Assembly: GCF_963665245.1 (NCBI RefSeq)
Contig: NZ_OY762269.1
Coordinates: 1,804,501-1,868,500, forward strand
DNA from: an uncultured Paludibaculum sp.
GTDB lineage: Bacteria > Acidobacteriota > Terriglobia > Bryobacterales > Bryobacteraceae
Direction of reading: 5' to 3'
DNA: 64,000 nt
Shown: one piece after another, positions 33,740 to 41,554 of the stretch
Layout: every line of letters starts with the position of its first letter
Position numbering within the stretch: the stretch's first letter is position 1
Program-made: the position numbers and the translations under genes
The notes under the pieces: model-generated
Told to the model about the DNA's origin: nothing
The model's database searches: none
Seen by the model: the letters and a program-made list of their open reading frames with translations, nothing else

Positions 33740-34825
33740 TCAGTTCCCCAATCTTTGCCAGCGGATGGTGACCACCATGTTGCGGTCCGCGCGGCTGCGC
33801 AGCACCAGGCGTCTCCACCCATTGCCGGGGCCGGGCGCCTCGGCGACTCCGATCTCTTTCGGTTCGATCTCGATCATCACCGGCACGCCGGGCAGGGAGC
33901 CTTGCAGCGTGCCCGTGGATGCTCCTGTCCCGTCGATGGCCACCGCCTCGTTCTTCTTCAGCTTGCCTGACCAGGTCATCAAGCCCGCCGCGGGCACGGA
34001 TGGTTGCGGGCGCTGCGGCGGTGGTTCCGTCCGGGCGGCCGGCGGCCGAGGCGTTTCCACGACAGGCGGCGCAGTGGCCGGCGGCGGCGCTTGCACGACG
34101 GGCGATGGGGGCGCTTGCTGGGGAGCGGTTGCTACTTGCTGTGCCGGCGCTGATACCCGCTCAGGCGGACGAACCGGAGTTTGTACGGCGGAGAGCGGCT
34201 GCGCCGTGTGCGCCGCTTGCCCCTGCGCATTGGAGCGGCTGATCCCAGGCTCAGGCACACCTGTTCGATTCGGAGCCTGTTGAGCCGACGCCGTTGGTGG
34301 CGCAGTAGCTTGCTCCGAGGGGCCGGGCATGGCAGTTGGCGCGGGTTGCACCGCTGCCGCGGAGGGCACCGCCGTCTGCGCGACCGGTGCGGCTGCCTGG
34401 GTGGGGGCAGGCTCGGAGGCCGCAGCCTTCCCGTGCTGGTAGTACCACCAGCCTCCGCCCGCGCACGCCAGCAGCAGAAGCACACCGCCGGTGATCACGA
34501 GACCCTTCCCACCGGATCCGGACGGAGCCGCGGTGGCAGCGGCAGGAAACTCAGGGGCCGGGCCGATGGGCGCTGTCGAAGGGGAAGCCGCCGGCGGGCG
34601 GGCACCGGGAGGCGGCGCCGCGAGAGGAGGAACCGGAGCGGCTGCACCAGGGGCCGGTCTTCCACATCGCCCGCAGAACGGCTTATCCGCCCGCAGCGGA
34701 GCACCGCATACGCAACTCCCAGGACCCGCCGGGGCCGCCGCCGGCGCGGCCTCCACCGTGCTCCCACACTTTCCGCAAAACGCGGCGCCGGGCCGCAAGG
34801 GCGCATTACATCGCTTGCAGGTCAC
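33740..34825 (-). CDS. Double zinc-ribbon, single-pass membrane protein with C-terminal beta domain
   Basis: A 361-residue protein. GTG 34825 is preferred since GGAG lies 5 bases upstream and the chain then starts MTCKRCNAPL; a TTG at 34840 is also in frame. Two zinc ribbons occupy residues 3-20 (C3, C6, C17, C20) and 38-54 (C38, C40, C51, C54). After a Pro/Ala-rich linker comes one transmembrane helix (GLVITGGVLLLLACAGGGWW, about 109-128), then a 150-residue Pro/Gln/Thr-rich spacer. A C-terminal beta-sandwich (about 285-361) contains TWSGKLKKNEAVAIDG, LQGSLPGVPVMIEIEPKEIG, RRLVLRSRADRNMVVTIRWQ. It is the first gene of the operon; a likely promoter lies just upstream. Confidence 0.8.
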   Translation of the reverse strand: MTCKRCNAPLRPGAAFCGKCGSTVEAAPAAAPAGPGSCVCGAPLRADKPFCGRCGRPAPGAAAPVPPLAAPPPGARPPAASPSTAPIGPAPEFPAAATAAPSGSGGKGLVITGGVLLLLACAGGGWWYYQHGKAAASEPAPTQAAAPVAQTAVPSAAAVQPAPTAMPGPSEQATAPPTASAQQAPNRTGVPEPGISRSNAQGQAAHTAQPLSAVQTPVRPPERVSAPAQQVATAPQQAPPSPVVQAPPPATAPPVVETPRPPAARTEPPPQRPQPSVPAAGLMTWSGKLKKNEAVAIDGTGASTGTLQGSLPGVPVMIEIEPKEIGVAEAPGPGNGWRRLVLRSRADRNMVVTIRWQRLGN

Positions 34826-34871
34826 GTTTGCTCCAGGCAAGCCTGTCCGAGGCTCTCAAAAATTCACGATA

Positions 34872-34901
34872 ACTATATCTGAATATCGAGACGGATCACA
34901 A
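34872..34901 (-). promoter_or_regulatory. Predicted promoter of the zinc-ribbon operon
   Basis: On the minus strand, TTGTGA (complement of 34896-34901) and TATAGT (complement of 34872-34877) are separated by 18 bases. They sit 47 bases upstream of the GTG at 34825, a plausible sigma-70 promoter for the two-gene zinc-ribbon operon. Confidence 0.5.
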
Positions 34902-34965
34902 TGGGGGAAACGCCAGCGGCACGTTGGGGTTGCCCGCCGCCCGAGTTCACAGGCCGGAAGTGCCG

Positions 34966-35769
34966 TTATCGGGCGGCCGTGAAAAGATGCGGCGGACGCG
35001 ATCCGCGGACCTCCACACTAAACCCGGCCGGCTTCAGGTCGGCCGTCAACTGCTCAGGACTATATGCTCCGTGAAGCTCTCCGACGATGCCGCCCACACG
35101 GCGCAGCCACTCTGGACTCCCGGCCAGCAGCGCAACCTCGCCGCCCTCAATGTCGAGTTTCAACAGGTCCACGTCCCGCCAACCGAGCTTCGCAAGAAGG
35201 CTCGGCATGGACACCGTTTCCACTTCCACCGTCCCGGTGCCACCCAGCGGCATACCGGCAAGCAGGCTGTGTGCGGTCGAGAGCGCACCCTGGAACAGCG
35301 TCGCTTTGCCGTCCTTGGGTGTCAGCGCCGCCTCAATCACCGTCGATTGGACCGAATTGAGAGCCAGCGTCCGGCGCAATGCCTGGGCCAGCGCGGGATG
35401 TGGCTCCACTGAGCAGAGATCCGCCTCTGGAAATCGGCTGGCCAGCCACAGCGACGCGAAACCGCAGTTGGCTCCGGCGTCCACAATCGTCCGGGGCACA
35501 CTGCCCCTCCAGCAGTATTCCTCTTCCAAGAACACCTGCTGGAAGGCGAGCCAGTCATCATCAGAAAAGCGGATTGGGGCGCGCAGAACTGAGCCGTGGC
35601 ACCGGATGGAAGGCTCCAGCCCCAGCGGCGCGACAAGCGACGGAACGCGATAGCGGAGACTGTGCGCAACCTGGCAGGCCCACAGCACCAGGCGGTCACG
35701 AGGCGACGCAGCCAGGCGGGCGGCGCGCGTCGCTTCGCTCCAGAAGGAGGCGGGCGCCAGCTCCTTCAT
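34966..35769 (-). CDS. FkbM-family SAM-dependent methyltransferase
   Basis: A 267-residue methyltransferase of the FkbM family, which usually O-methylates sugars or glycan intermediates. The SAM-binding first motif is IVDAGANCGFASLWLASRF, followed by the acidic loop in DLCSVEPHPALAQALRRTL. Later motifs include ALTPKDGKATLFQGALSTAH, VETVSMPSLLAKLGWRDVDL and LLKLDIEGGEVALLAGS, the latter highly typical of FkbM proteins. It is the last gene of a three-gene unit and overlaps the upstream glycosyltransferase by 4 bases. A role in finishing a surface polysaccharide or glycolipid is likely. Confidence 0.87.
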   Translation of the reverse strand: MKELAPASFWSEATRAARLAASPRDRLVLWACQVAHSLRYRVPSLVAPLGLEPSIRCHGSVLRAPIRFSDDDWLAFQQVFLEEEYCWRGSVPRTIVDAGANCGFASLWLASRFPEADLCSVEPHPALAQALRRTLALNSVQSTVIEAALTPKDGKATLFQGALSTAHSLLAGMPLGGTGTVEVETVSMPSLLAKLGWRDVDLLKLDIEGGEVALLAGSPEWLRRVGGIVGELHGAYSPEQLTADLKPAGFSVEVRGSRPPHLFTAAR

Positions 35770-36719
35770 GCGCCACCCATCAGCCGTCGGCCGAACAGGA
35801 TCACCGGCTGGCGCAACGCGTCCGGCAGCAGGGACGCCCCCATCGCGGCCGCCATCACCCAGGTACGCCGGTCACCCATCAGGGGCCACCCGCCCAGACG
35901 CAAAGCGGTGGAGAAGTGCTCGCGGGCCTCGGCGTAGGCCTCCTCCTCGAAGGCCAGGGCCGCCAGTGCCCGCCGGAGACGCGCCGTCGCTTGGCGCAGC
36001 TTTAGTGGAGTAGCGCGCCGAGTGAGCGCCGCGTGCTTGTCGACGAGTTGGCACCACCCCACGGCCTTCCGTGCGCGGTCCGCGGTGATCTGGCCGGGCC
36101 GGCGGCGGTAGAGTATCTGTGGCCGCTCGAGACCTTCCACGTTGAGGTCTCTGATCAGTGCCATGCGCAGGCACAGGTCATGATCGCTGCCCGTGGCAAG
36201 CGCCCCATCGAATCCGCCCGCCTGGTCGAGAGCGGAGCGCCGCACCACCCAACTTGACGTTGTCACGGGTCGGTACTCGAGCAGAAGGTCCTCGTAGGAG
36301 AACCGCCCAACGTGAGAGCTCACCGGTCTGCCCAGCGGCCTGCCCGCTTCATCGATCCATTTCACTGAGGAGAACGTCAGATCCACCTCGCGCCGGTTCC
36401 CGAGATGATCAATGTGCAGTTGCAGGTGCTCCGGGACCCACAAGTCATCCGCGTCCAGAAACGCGACGTATTTGCCGCTCGCCGCCCGTAGCCCCGTGTT
36501 CCGGGCCGCCGACACCCCTTCGCCTTTCGCGGCAAGGAGGAGGATGCGGGGATCCTGCGCCCTCCTGACGATCGCCACACTCTCGTCGCTCGAGCGGTCG
36601 TCGACAACCAGCAATTCGAAATCCCCCATCGTCTGGCTCAGCACGGAGTTCACGGCGGCGCCGATGAACTGGGCTGCATCACGGACCGGCATGACGATAC
36701 TGCAGCACGGCCTCGTCAT
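35766..36719 (-). CDS. GT2-family glycosyltransferase (second)
   Basis: Glycosyltransferase of about 317 residues. The ATG at 36719 overlaps the upstream glycosyltransferase stop by 4 bases and starts right at the GT-A domain (CCSIVMPVRDAAQFIGAAVN). The first nucleotide-binding acidic run is LLVVDDRSSDESVAI, and the DxD metal motif is VAFLDADDLWVPEHLQ. Downstream YRPVTTSSWVVRRSALDQAG and TGSDHDLCLRMALI follow the GT2 pattern. The frame continues upstream to 37100, but that part lies inside the other glycosyltransferase gene and is not coding. It shares sequence features with the next upstream GT2, suggesting duplication. The transferred sugar is unknown. Confidence 0.87.
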   Translation of the reverse strand: MTRPCCSIVMPVRDAAQFIGAAVNSVLSQTMGDFELLVVDDRSSDESVAIVRRAQDPRILLLAAKGEGVSAARNTGLRAASGKYVAFLDADDLWVPEHLQLHIDHLGNRREVDLTFSSVKWIDEAGRPLGRPVSSHVGRFSYEDLLLEYRPVTTSSWVVRRSALDQAGGFDGALATGSDHDLCLRMALIRDLNVEGLERPQILYRRRPGQITADRARKAVGWCQLVDKHAALTRRATPLKLRQATARLRRALAALAFEEEAYAEAREHFSTALRLGGWPLMGDRRTWVMAAAMGASLLPDALRQPVILFGRRLMGGA

Positions 36720-37702
36720 GTCAGTCGACGCCAGATCGACAGGAATGCCGCTTCGAGTTGGGCCCGCAGTGGAATGGGCAACAGGATACCCGCCAGCAGG
36801 CCGGCGCTGATCAGATAGCTGCGCGGCGTGGAAAGAAACAAGCCCGGGTCCGCCCGCAACGAATAACCCATCAGGCCGAGCCCGGCTCGGAACTCTCCGC
36901 CCTCGTAAGCGGCAGCGGCCAGGTAGCGGTACAGGTTGCACCGCGCCCGTGCCTCCAGCGGCACCACCCGCGTCGGATGCTGGCGACGGTACCTGTCCAG
37001 CACCTTCAACCAGTTGTCGGACATCAGGCGCCAGTTCTGTGTGATCTGTCCCGGCCGCCGCCGGTAGCACGTCAGGACCTCGGGGATGCAGTACACGCAA
37101 TCCGCGCGTCGCAGCGCCAGCCGCAGCCAGACATCCAGGTCATAGGCACCGGTCAAGCCCTCGTCGAAAGCGCCCACCTCGGCCAGCGATGCCCGCCGGA
37201 CCATCACCGCCGACCCGTTGCCGATGCGGTTGTCCACCAGCAGGTCTTCAAAACGAACCGGACCGGAGGCGGGTCTCGAGGTGATGCCCAGGTCGGAGGA
37301 ATCCTCGCCGATCAGGCGCGAAAGCGAGAAGCTCAGGTCCGCGCCCGGATTTGCCTTCATAAACTCAAAATGCTGCGCCAGTCGGTGGGGCAGCCAGACA
37401 TCGTCGCCGTCCAGGAATGCGATAAAGGGAGCTCGGGCTTGAGCTACTCCAGCGTTCAAAGTCGCTGCCGCGCCAAAATGCGCGCGACCGATGAATCGAA
37501 GTCGAGGATCGTCAATCCGCCCCACGATTGCCGTCGTTTCATCGGTGGACCCATCGTCTACGACGATGACTTCGATTTCCTGCAAGGTCTGTTGGAGGGC
37601 GGAGTGGACGGCGGCCTCTACATACGGGGCGACGTTGTAGACTCCCATCACCACGCTGACCCAGGGAGCTGACTTCACTTCTGGTTGGCAAGCCTGTATC
37701 AA
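36716..37702 (-). CDS. GT2-family glycosyltransferase (first)
   Basis: First gene of the glycosyltransferase operon, 328 residues. The GT-A core is VSVVMGVYNVAPYVEAAVHS, then IEVIVVDDGSTDETTAIV, then IAFLDGDDVWLPHRLAQHF (DxD). Later blocks are NGSAVMVRRASLAEVGAFDE and GAYDLDVWLRLALRRADC. The start is unsure: TTG 37702 is the far upstream possibility with no clear ribosome-binding site, and GTG 37678 is an alternative that trims 8 residues. It probably acts in the cytoplasm on a lipid-linked surface glycan together with the second GT2 and the FkbM methyltransferase. Confidence 0.85.
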   Translation of the reverse strand: MIQACQPEVKSAPWVSVVMGVYNVAPYVEAAVHSALQQTLQEIEVIVVDDGSTDETTAIVGRIDDPRLRFIGRAHFGAAATLNAGVAQARAPFIAFLDGDDVWLPHRLAQHFEFMKANPGADLSFSLSRLIGEDSSDLGITSRPASGPVRFEDLLVDNRIGNGSAVMVRRASLAEVGAFDEGLTGAYDLDVWLRLALRRADCVYCIPEVLTCYRRRPGQITQNWRLMSDNWLKVLDRYRRQHPTRVVPLEARARCNLYRYLAAAAYEGGEFRAGLGLMGYSLRADPGLFLSTPRSYLISAGLLAGILLPIPLRAQLEAAFLSIWRRLT

Positions 37703-37921
37703 AGCCGACGTTACTACTCACCGAAGAAGATAGCACGCCGGATTGAGAAAAGTTCACATGAGTGCCTATTACCGCCGCTCCTCAGTCAGGATGTGGACTG
37801 GCGGAACCGGAGACTCCGGCAGGGCTCCAACGGTATAGGGTGCAGACGTAACTCGGCGCCGGAACCTGTTCAATGTACACGAGGGAAAACGCTCGGCCGA
37901 AACGAGCAAGCAAGGAAAGTG

Positions 37922-37994
37922 GTGGCCAGGGACGGACTTGAACCGCCGACGCCGGCCTTTTCAGGGCCGCGCTCTACCAACTGAGCTACCTGGC
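37922..37994 (-). tRNA. tRNA-Phe (GAA anticodon)
   Basis: A 73-base cloverleaf on the minus strand. The acceptor stem pairs GGCCAGG with CCTGGCC, the D-arm is GCTCAGTTGGTAGAGC, and the anticodon loop CTGAAAA has anticodon GAA, between a stem made by GGCC and GGCC bases. The T-arm carries GGTTCAAGTCC and the discriminator base is A. The CCA tail is not encoded (the bases after the discriminator read CAC). I see no second copy of its 3' end nearby, so use as an integration site is not shown. Confidence 0.95.
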
Positions 37995-38038
37995 CATCGG
38001 CTAAATGCTAGTTTACCAGACCCGCCGCTCCTTCCGCA

Positions 38039-40624
38039 CTACTCATTCCGTAACGAAGCGGCCGGATCGATCCGCACCGCCCGGCGGGCCGGCAGCCAAC
38101 AGGCGGCCAGGCTCACGGCCAGCATCGTTACGCCGATCACCGCGTAGGTTGCCGCGTCATTCGCGCGGATCTGATAGAGCAGACTCGTCAGGAACCGGCC
38201 CAGCCCCAGCGCCGTGGCCAAGCCGATCACCAGACCCGCCAGTGCTAGCCGTGCTCCGCCGGTCATCACATGGCCCAGCACCTGGCCCGGCGTAGCACCG
38301 AGGGCCATGCGCAATGCGAGTTCGCGGGTCCGGCGGGCGACCCCGTAGGCGACGACACCAGCGATCCCGAGCCCTCCTAAAATGAGGGCCAGCAGCGCGA
38401 AGGCAGCCATCAGCCCGGCGCGCAACCGGGGCTGGGCCGCATTTGCCGCGACTGCCGCCCGCATCGTTTTGACGTCGAACAGCGGCTGATCGGCGTCAAT
38501 TCCACGGACGGCCGCCCGCAATGCGCCGGTGATTTGCACCGGATCGCCGGTTGTCCGCACGGCCAGCACCATCGTCGGCCACAGATACCACGTGGACGAT
38601 AGATACATGGTTGGCGGCGGGTCCTCGGCCAAGCCGAGGTGCCGGGCGTCGCCGGCGATCCCGACGACCGTGAAGGTCTGCCCATTGCCCATCCGGACCT
38701 GTTGCTGGATCGGATCACGCCCGTCTGGGAAGATCCGCCGGGCGAGCCCCTCACTGAGGACGATCGGCTTCATCCCGGCACTTTCTGACTCCTGGAAGAA
38801 CCGTCCTCGGCGGAGCTCGATGCCAAAGGTCTCCAGGGTACCGGGCGACGCGATGCGCCACGAGGCCTGGACGGCCCTTTCTTTGGAAGCAGTTGGCAGA
38901 TCGGCCGGCTGCAGCGTCATGCTCGAGTTGTTGCCACTCATCGGCAACAGACTGGTGACGCCGGCGCTTTCCACACCCGGCAGTGCCCGGACGTCGGCCA
39001 GCAGCCGGCTGTAGAACGCCGCGGCGTGGTCGAGCGTCGGGTATTTGCCCCTGGGTAGATTGATCGAGGCCGTCAATATCCGGTCCGGCCGAAAGCCCAG
39101 CGGCGCGTCCTGCAAGCGGCCTAAACTCTGCAATAACAATGCGGTACCAATCACCAAAACGGTCGCCAGGGCCACTTGGCCGGCCACCAGCACCTGTCGC
39201 AGCCGCTGCCGTTCCGAGTGGCTGCGGCCGGACGCGCGCAGTGTCTCGTTCAACGCTGACCGGCTTACCATCCAGGCCGGCGCGAAACCGAAGAGGATCG
39301 CCGCGGCGACCGTCACGCCGGCGGTGAACAGCAGCACGGAGGAGCCCAGGGCCAGTTCGCCCGCGCGCGGTGTGCCGACGGGGAGCAGGCTCGGTAATCC
39401 CTTCATTCCGAAGACCGCCAAGCCGAGCCCCGCGAGCCCGCCAAGGATCGCGAGGACGAGGTTTTCGGTCAGCAGTTGGCGCAGGATCCGGACGCGGCTG
39501 GCGCCGAGGGCGAGGCGGACGCTCATCTCCTGCTGGCGCGCACTGGCCCGTGTCAGCAACAGGTTACCGATGTTGGCACTGGCGACAAGCAGCAGCAGAC
39601 CGACGGCGGCCAGCAGCACCCAGAGGCTGGTCTGGAGGGTTGGACCAACAATCCAGTCCAGCACGGGCACCAACCGGGTTTGCCAACCGTCGTCGTCGCC
39701 GGGGAACTCACGGCCCAGCGCCGCGCAAACGCGGTTCAGATCCTGGTCCGCCTGGGCCGCGGTAACGCCCGGTTTCAACCGGCCCAGGACGGTCATGTAG
39801 TGGTTGCTGCGGCCCTCTTTCGAAAGATCGGCGGCCATCGGCACCCAGACATCAGTTTTGGAGGTGAAGCCCATCTGCTGGGGCAGGATGCCGATCAGGG
39901 TCCGAGTGCGGCCATCCAGGCGGATCTGCCGGCCGAGGATGGACAAATTGCCGCCGAAACGGCGGTCGAGCAGGCCCTGACTGATCATCACCACCCCATC
40001 GCGACCCGGCTGGTCTTCGGCAGCCACGAAAGCGCGGCCGGCCAACGGCTGGATTCCCAGCATCGTCAATAGGTTGCCGGTAACCGCGGCGCCCACGGCA
40101 TGCTCCGGTGTGCCGTCGCCGGTGAGCGTCACGTCGATGGTATGAAAGGCGGCCAAGCCCGCGAAGGCGGTGGCTCGTTGTTGATAGGAGACGAAGTCCG
40201 GCACCGAGGTGGTGAAGTTGCGGATCCCCAACTTTGGAAAGGTGTTGATGACGCGGACGACCCGCTCCGGTTGCTGGAAGGGCAATGGGCTCAACAACAT
40301 GGAGTGCAGCAGGCTGAAGATGACGGTGGTGGCGCCGATGGAAAGCGCCAGGGTCAGCAGCGCCGTCAGGCTGAAACTGGGCGTCTTCCTCAGCGCTCTC
40401 AGCGCATAGCGGATGTCATTGAAAAGAGTGGAGAATTGCTCTTTGGGGGCTTCCATCAGGACTCCTGTCAAGGCTTCGATCCAGACCTGCGTCCGGGTCC
40501 AGGGACTGCGGGCCGAGCGGTAGCGGTCGGCAAAGACCAGCGCCATCTCCCGGCCGTATTCGTCGCGAAAATCACCGGGGTAGCACCACAAAAGAGCTCG
40601 GAACAGACGAGACTCCGACGGCAT
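38039..40624 (-). CDS. ADOP-family ABC transporter permease (MacB/FtsX type)
   Basis: A large two-module permease of 861 residues, characteristic of Acidobacteriota. The ATG at 40624 is 8 bases after the PadR stop; a frame extending to 40657 would overlap padR. The N-terminal ADOP region (RALLWCYPGDFRDEYGREMA) is followed by a transmembrane helix (FSLTALLTLALSIGATTVIF), a periplasmic MacB_PCD domain, and the first FtsX unit (WVLLAAVGLLLLVASANIGN). A second MacB-like domain and FtsX unit follow (AFALLALILGGLGIAGVVA, ATYAVIGVTMLAVSLAACWL). No ATPase gene is adjacent. The substrate is unknown, but such permeases often export lipopeptides or drugs. Confidence 0.92.
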   Translation of the reverse strand: MPSESRLFRALLWCYPGDFRDEYGREMALVFADRYRSARSPWTRTQVWIEALTGVLMEAPKEQFSTLFNDIRYALRALRKTPSFSLTALLTLALSIGATTVIFSLLHSMLLSPLPFQQPERVVRVINTFPKLGIRNFTTSVPDFVSYQQRATAFAGLAAFHTIDVTLTGDGTPEHAVGAAVTGNLLTMLGIQPLAGRAFVAAEDQPGRDGVVMISQGLLDRRFGGNLSILGRQIRLDGRTRTLIGILPQQMGFTSKTDVWVPMAADLSKEGRSNHYMTVLGRLKPGVTAAQADQDLNRVCAALGREFPGDDDGWQTRLVPVLDWIVGPTLQTSLWVLLAAVGLLLLVASANIGNLLLTRASARQQEMSVRLALGASRVRILRQLLTENLVLAILGGLAGLGLAVFGMKGLPSLLPVGTPRAGELALGSSVLLFTAGVTVAAAILFGFAPAWMVSRSALNETLRASGRSHSERQRLRQVLVAGQVALATVLVIGTALLLQSLGRLQDAPLGFRPDRILTASINLPRGKYPTLDHAAAFYSRLLADVRALPGVESAGVTSLLPMSGNNSSMTLQPADLPTASKERAVQASWRIASPGTLETFGIELRRGRFFQESESAGMKPIVLSEGLARRIFPDGRDPIQQQVRMGNGQTFTVVGIAGDARHLGLAEDPPPTMYLSSTWYLWPTMVLAVRTTGDPVQITGALRAAVRGIDADQPLFDVKTMRAAVAANAAQPRLRAGLMAAFALLALILGGLGIAGVVAYGVARRTRELALRMALGATPGQVLGHVMTGGARLALAGLVIGLATALGLGRFLTSLLYQIRANDAATYAVIGVTMLAVSLAACWLPARRAVRIDPAASLRNE

Positions 40625-40629
40625 CCGGA

Positions 40630-40983
40630 TCACCCTGCCTGCGGCAACAAGCCGCAAGCCCGCGCGTCCGCCAGCAGTTGCTCCATCCTCCTCGCCTCGG
40701 CCATGGCCACCGAGCGCCCCAGCGGCGTCAGACGGTAGTAGCGGCGGCGCTCGTCGTCGTGTTCCGGATCCGGCCGCTCCGCCAATTCCTCGATCAACCC
40801 GTGCTCCAGCAACCGTTTGATGGCCGCGTAAAGCGTGCTGGGGCTCAGCCGCAGCTTTCCCGAGGTCCGCTGCTGAACATCCTGCATGATCGAATAGCCG
40901 TGCCGGTCCCGGTCCGCCAGGGACACCAGGATGTGAAAGGTGTCCTTATGAAGCGGCAGGAACGCCTGCGCTTGATATTCCAT
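40630..40983 (-). CDS. PadR-family transcriptional regulator
   Basis: A 117-residue winged-helix regulator. The DNA-binding part has HKDTFHILVSLADRDRHGYS, IMQDVQQRTSGKLRLSPSTL, YAAIKRLLEHGLIEELAE and the wing DDERRRYYRLTPLGRSVA. PadR proteins repress neighbouring transporter genes and respond to small hydrophobic ligands. It lies immediately before the ADOP permease gene in a two-gene operon. An inverted repeat sits right over its likely promoter, and the ATG lies only 5 bases after a TATAGT, so both autoregulation and leaderless translation are plausible. Confidence 0.92.
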   Translation of the reverse strand: MEYQAQAFLPLHKDTFHILVSLADRDRHGYSIMQDVQQRTSGKLRLSPSTLYAAIKRLLEHGLIEELAERPDPEHDDERRRYYRLTPLGRSVAMAEARRMEQLLADARACGLLPQAG

Positions 40984-40984
40984 G

Positions 40985-41015
40985 ACTCACTATACCCGTT
41001 TTTGCTATAGCGAGT
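40985..41015 (-). promoter_or_regulatory. Inverted repeat and likely promoter of padR
   Basis: ACTCACTATA (40985-40994) and TATAGCGAGT (41006-41015) form a 10-bp inverted repeat with 9 matches and an 11-base spacer. On the minus strand the half nearer the gene contains TATAGT (complement of 40989-40994), a good -10, which ends 5 bases before the padR ATG. A PadR operator overlapping the promoter is the simplest reading. Confidence 0.5.
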
Positions 41016-41036
41016 TCCGGAATTATCTGTAATGTT

Positions 41037-41492
41037 TTAGTGACTGGGCGGCGCCGGCAGCATGTTGCGGATGGCGGCGATCTTCCAGCCGTCTTTGCCT
41101 TTGGTCAGGACGAAGCAGGTCCGCATCTTCCGGACGGACCCATTCGCCCCGGTCGTCTCATACGGACCGTCGGCGATGGCGACACCCGGCGCGAGGAACC
41201 GCACCGTATCCACGCCGATCAACCGCTTCCCGGTCTCCTTCTTCGAGCTGCTTATCGCCCCCTTCACCAGCGCCGCCCGTCCCTGACGCCACTCGCCCGA
41301 GGACACGAGCTGGTCCGCATCCGGCGTGAACAACGCCTCGGTGGCCTTGGCATCGGCGTTGTCGCGCGCCTCAGCATATTTGCGGATCGTGTCGCGAACC
41401 GCCGCTTCATCGGTGGGGTTCTGGGCGGAGAGCACCGCCGCGAACAACACGGCGGCGGAAAGGAGGGAAAGAGTGAGGTGGTGCGCCCGCAT
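41037..41492 (-). CDS. Exported SnoaL-like / SgcJ-type domain protein
   Basis: Predicted exported protein of 151 residues with signal peptide RAHHLTLSLLSAAVLFAAVL, then a SnoaL/DUF4440-like NTF2-fold domain. The domain shows DEAAVRDTIRKYAEARDNAD, ALFTPDADQLVSSGEWRQG, VRFLAPGVAIADGPYE and MRTCFVLTKGKDGWKIAAIR. The ATG at 41492 is chosen for its signal peptide; a longer open frame reaching 42191 runs antisense-independent through the fumarase gene in another frame and is not coding. Such small domains are often enzymes or ligand-binding pockets; no specific substrate is apparent. It follows fumarase by 62 bases on the same strand. Confidence 0.78.
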   Translation of the reverse strand: MRAHHLTLSLLSAAVLFAAVLSAQNPTDEAAVRDTIRKYAEARDNADAKATEALFTPDADQLVSSGEWRQGRAALVKGAISSSKKETGKRLIGVDTVRFLAPGVAIADGPYETTGANGSVRKMRTCFVLTKGKDGWKIAAIRNMLPAPPSH

Positions 41493-41554
41493 TGCTCGAT
41501 TATGGCGCGAAAGGAGGCCAGCGGCGCCGCCAGCCTCCTCGCCAATCAACCGGA

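Noticed and set aside
33000..34700. Proline/alanine-rich low-complexity DNA that looks repetitive
   Set aside because: It encodes linkers of two zinc-ribbon proteins and has no regular period, so it is not a repeat array.
36720..37100. Upstream extension of the second glycosyltransferase frame
   Set aside because: It overlaps the first glycosyltransferase gene in another frame; the GT-A domain begins right at 36719.
37900..38000. tRNA-Phe as an integration site
   Set aside because: No integrase gene and no duplicated tRNA 3' end is seen in the window.
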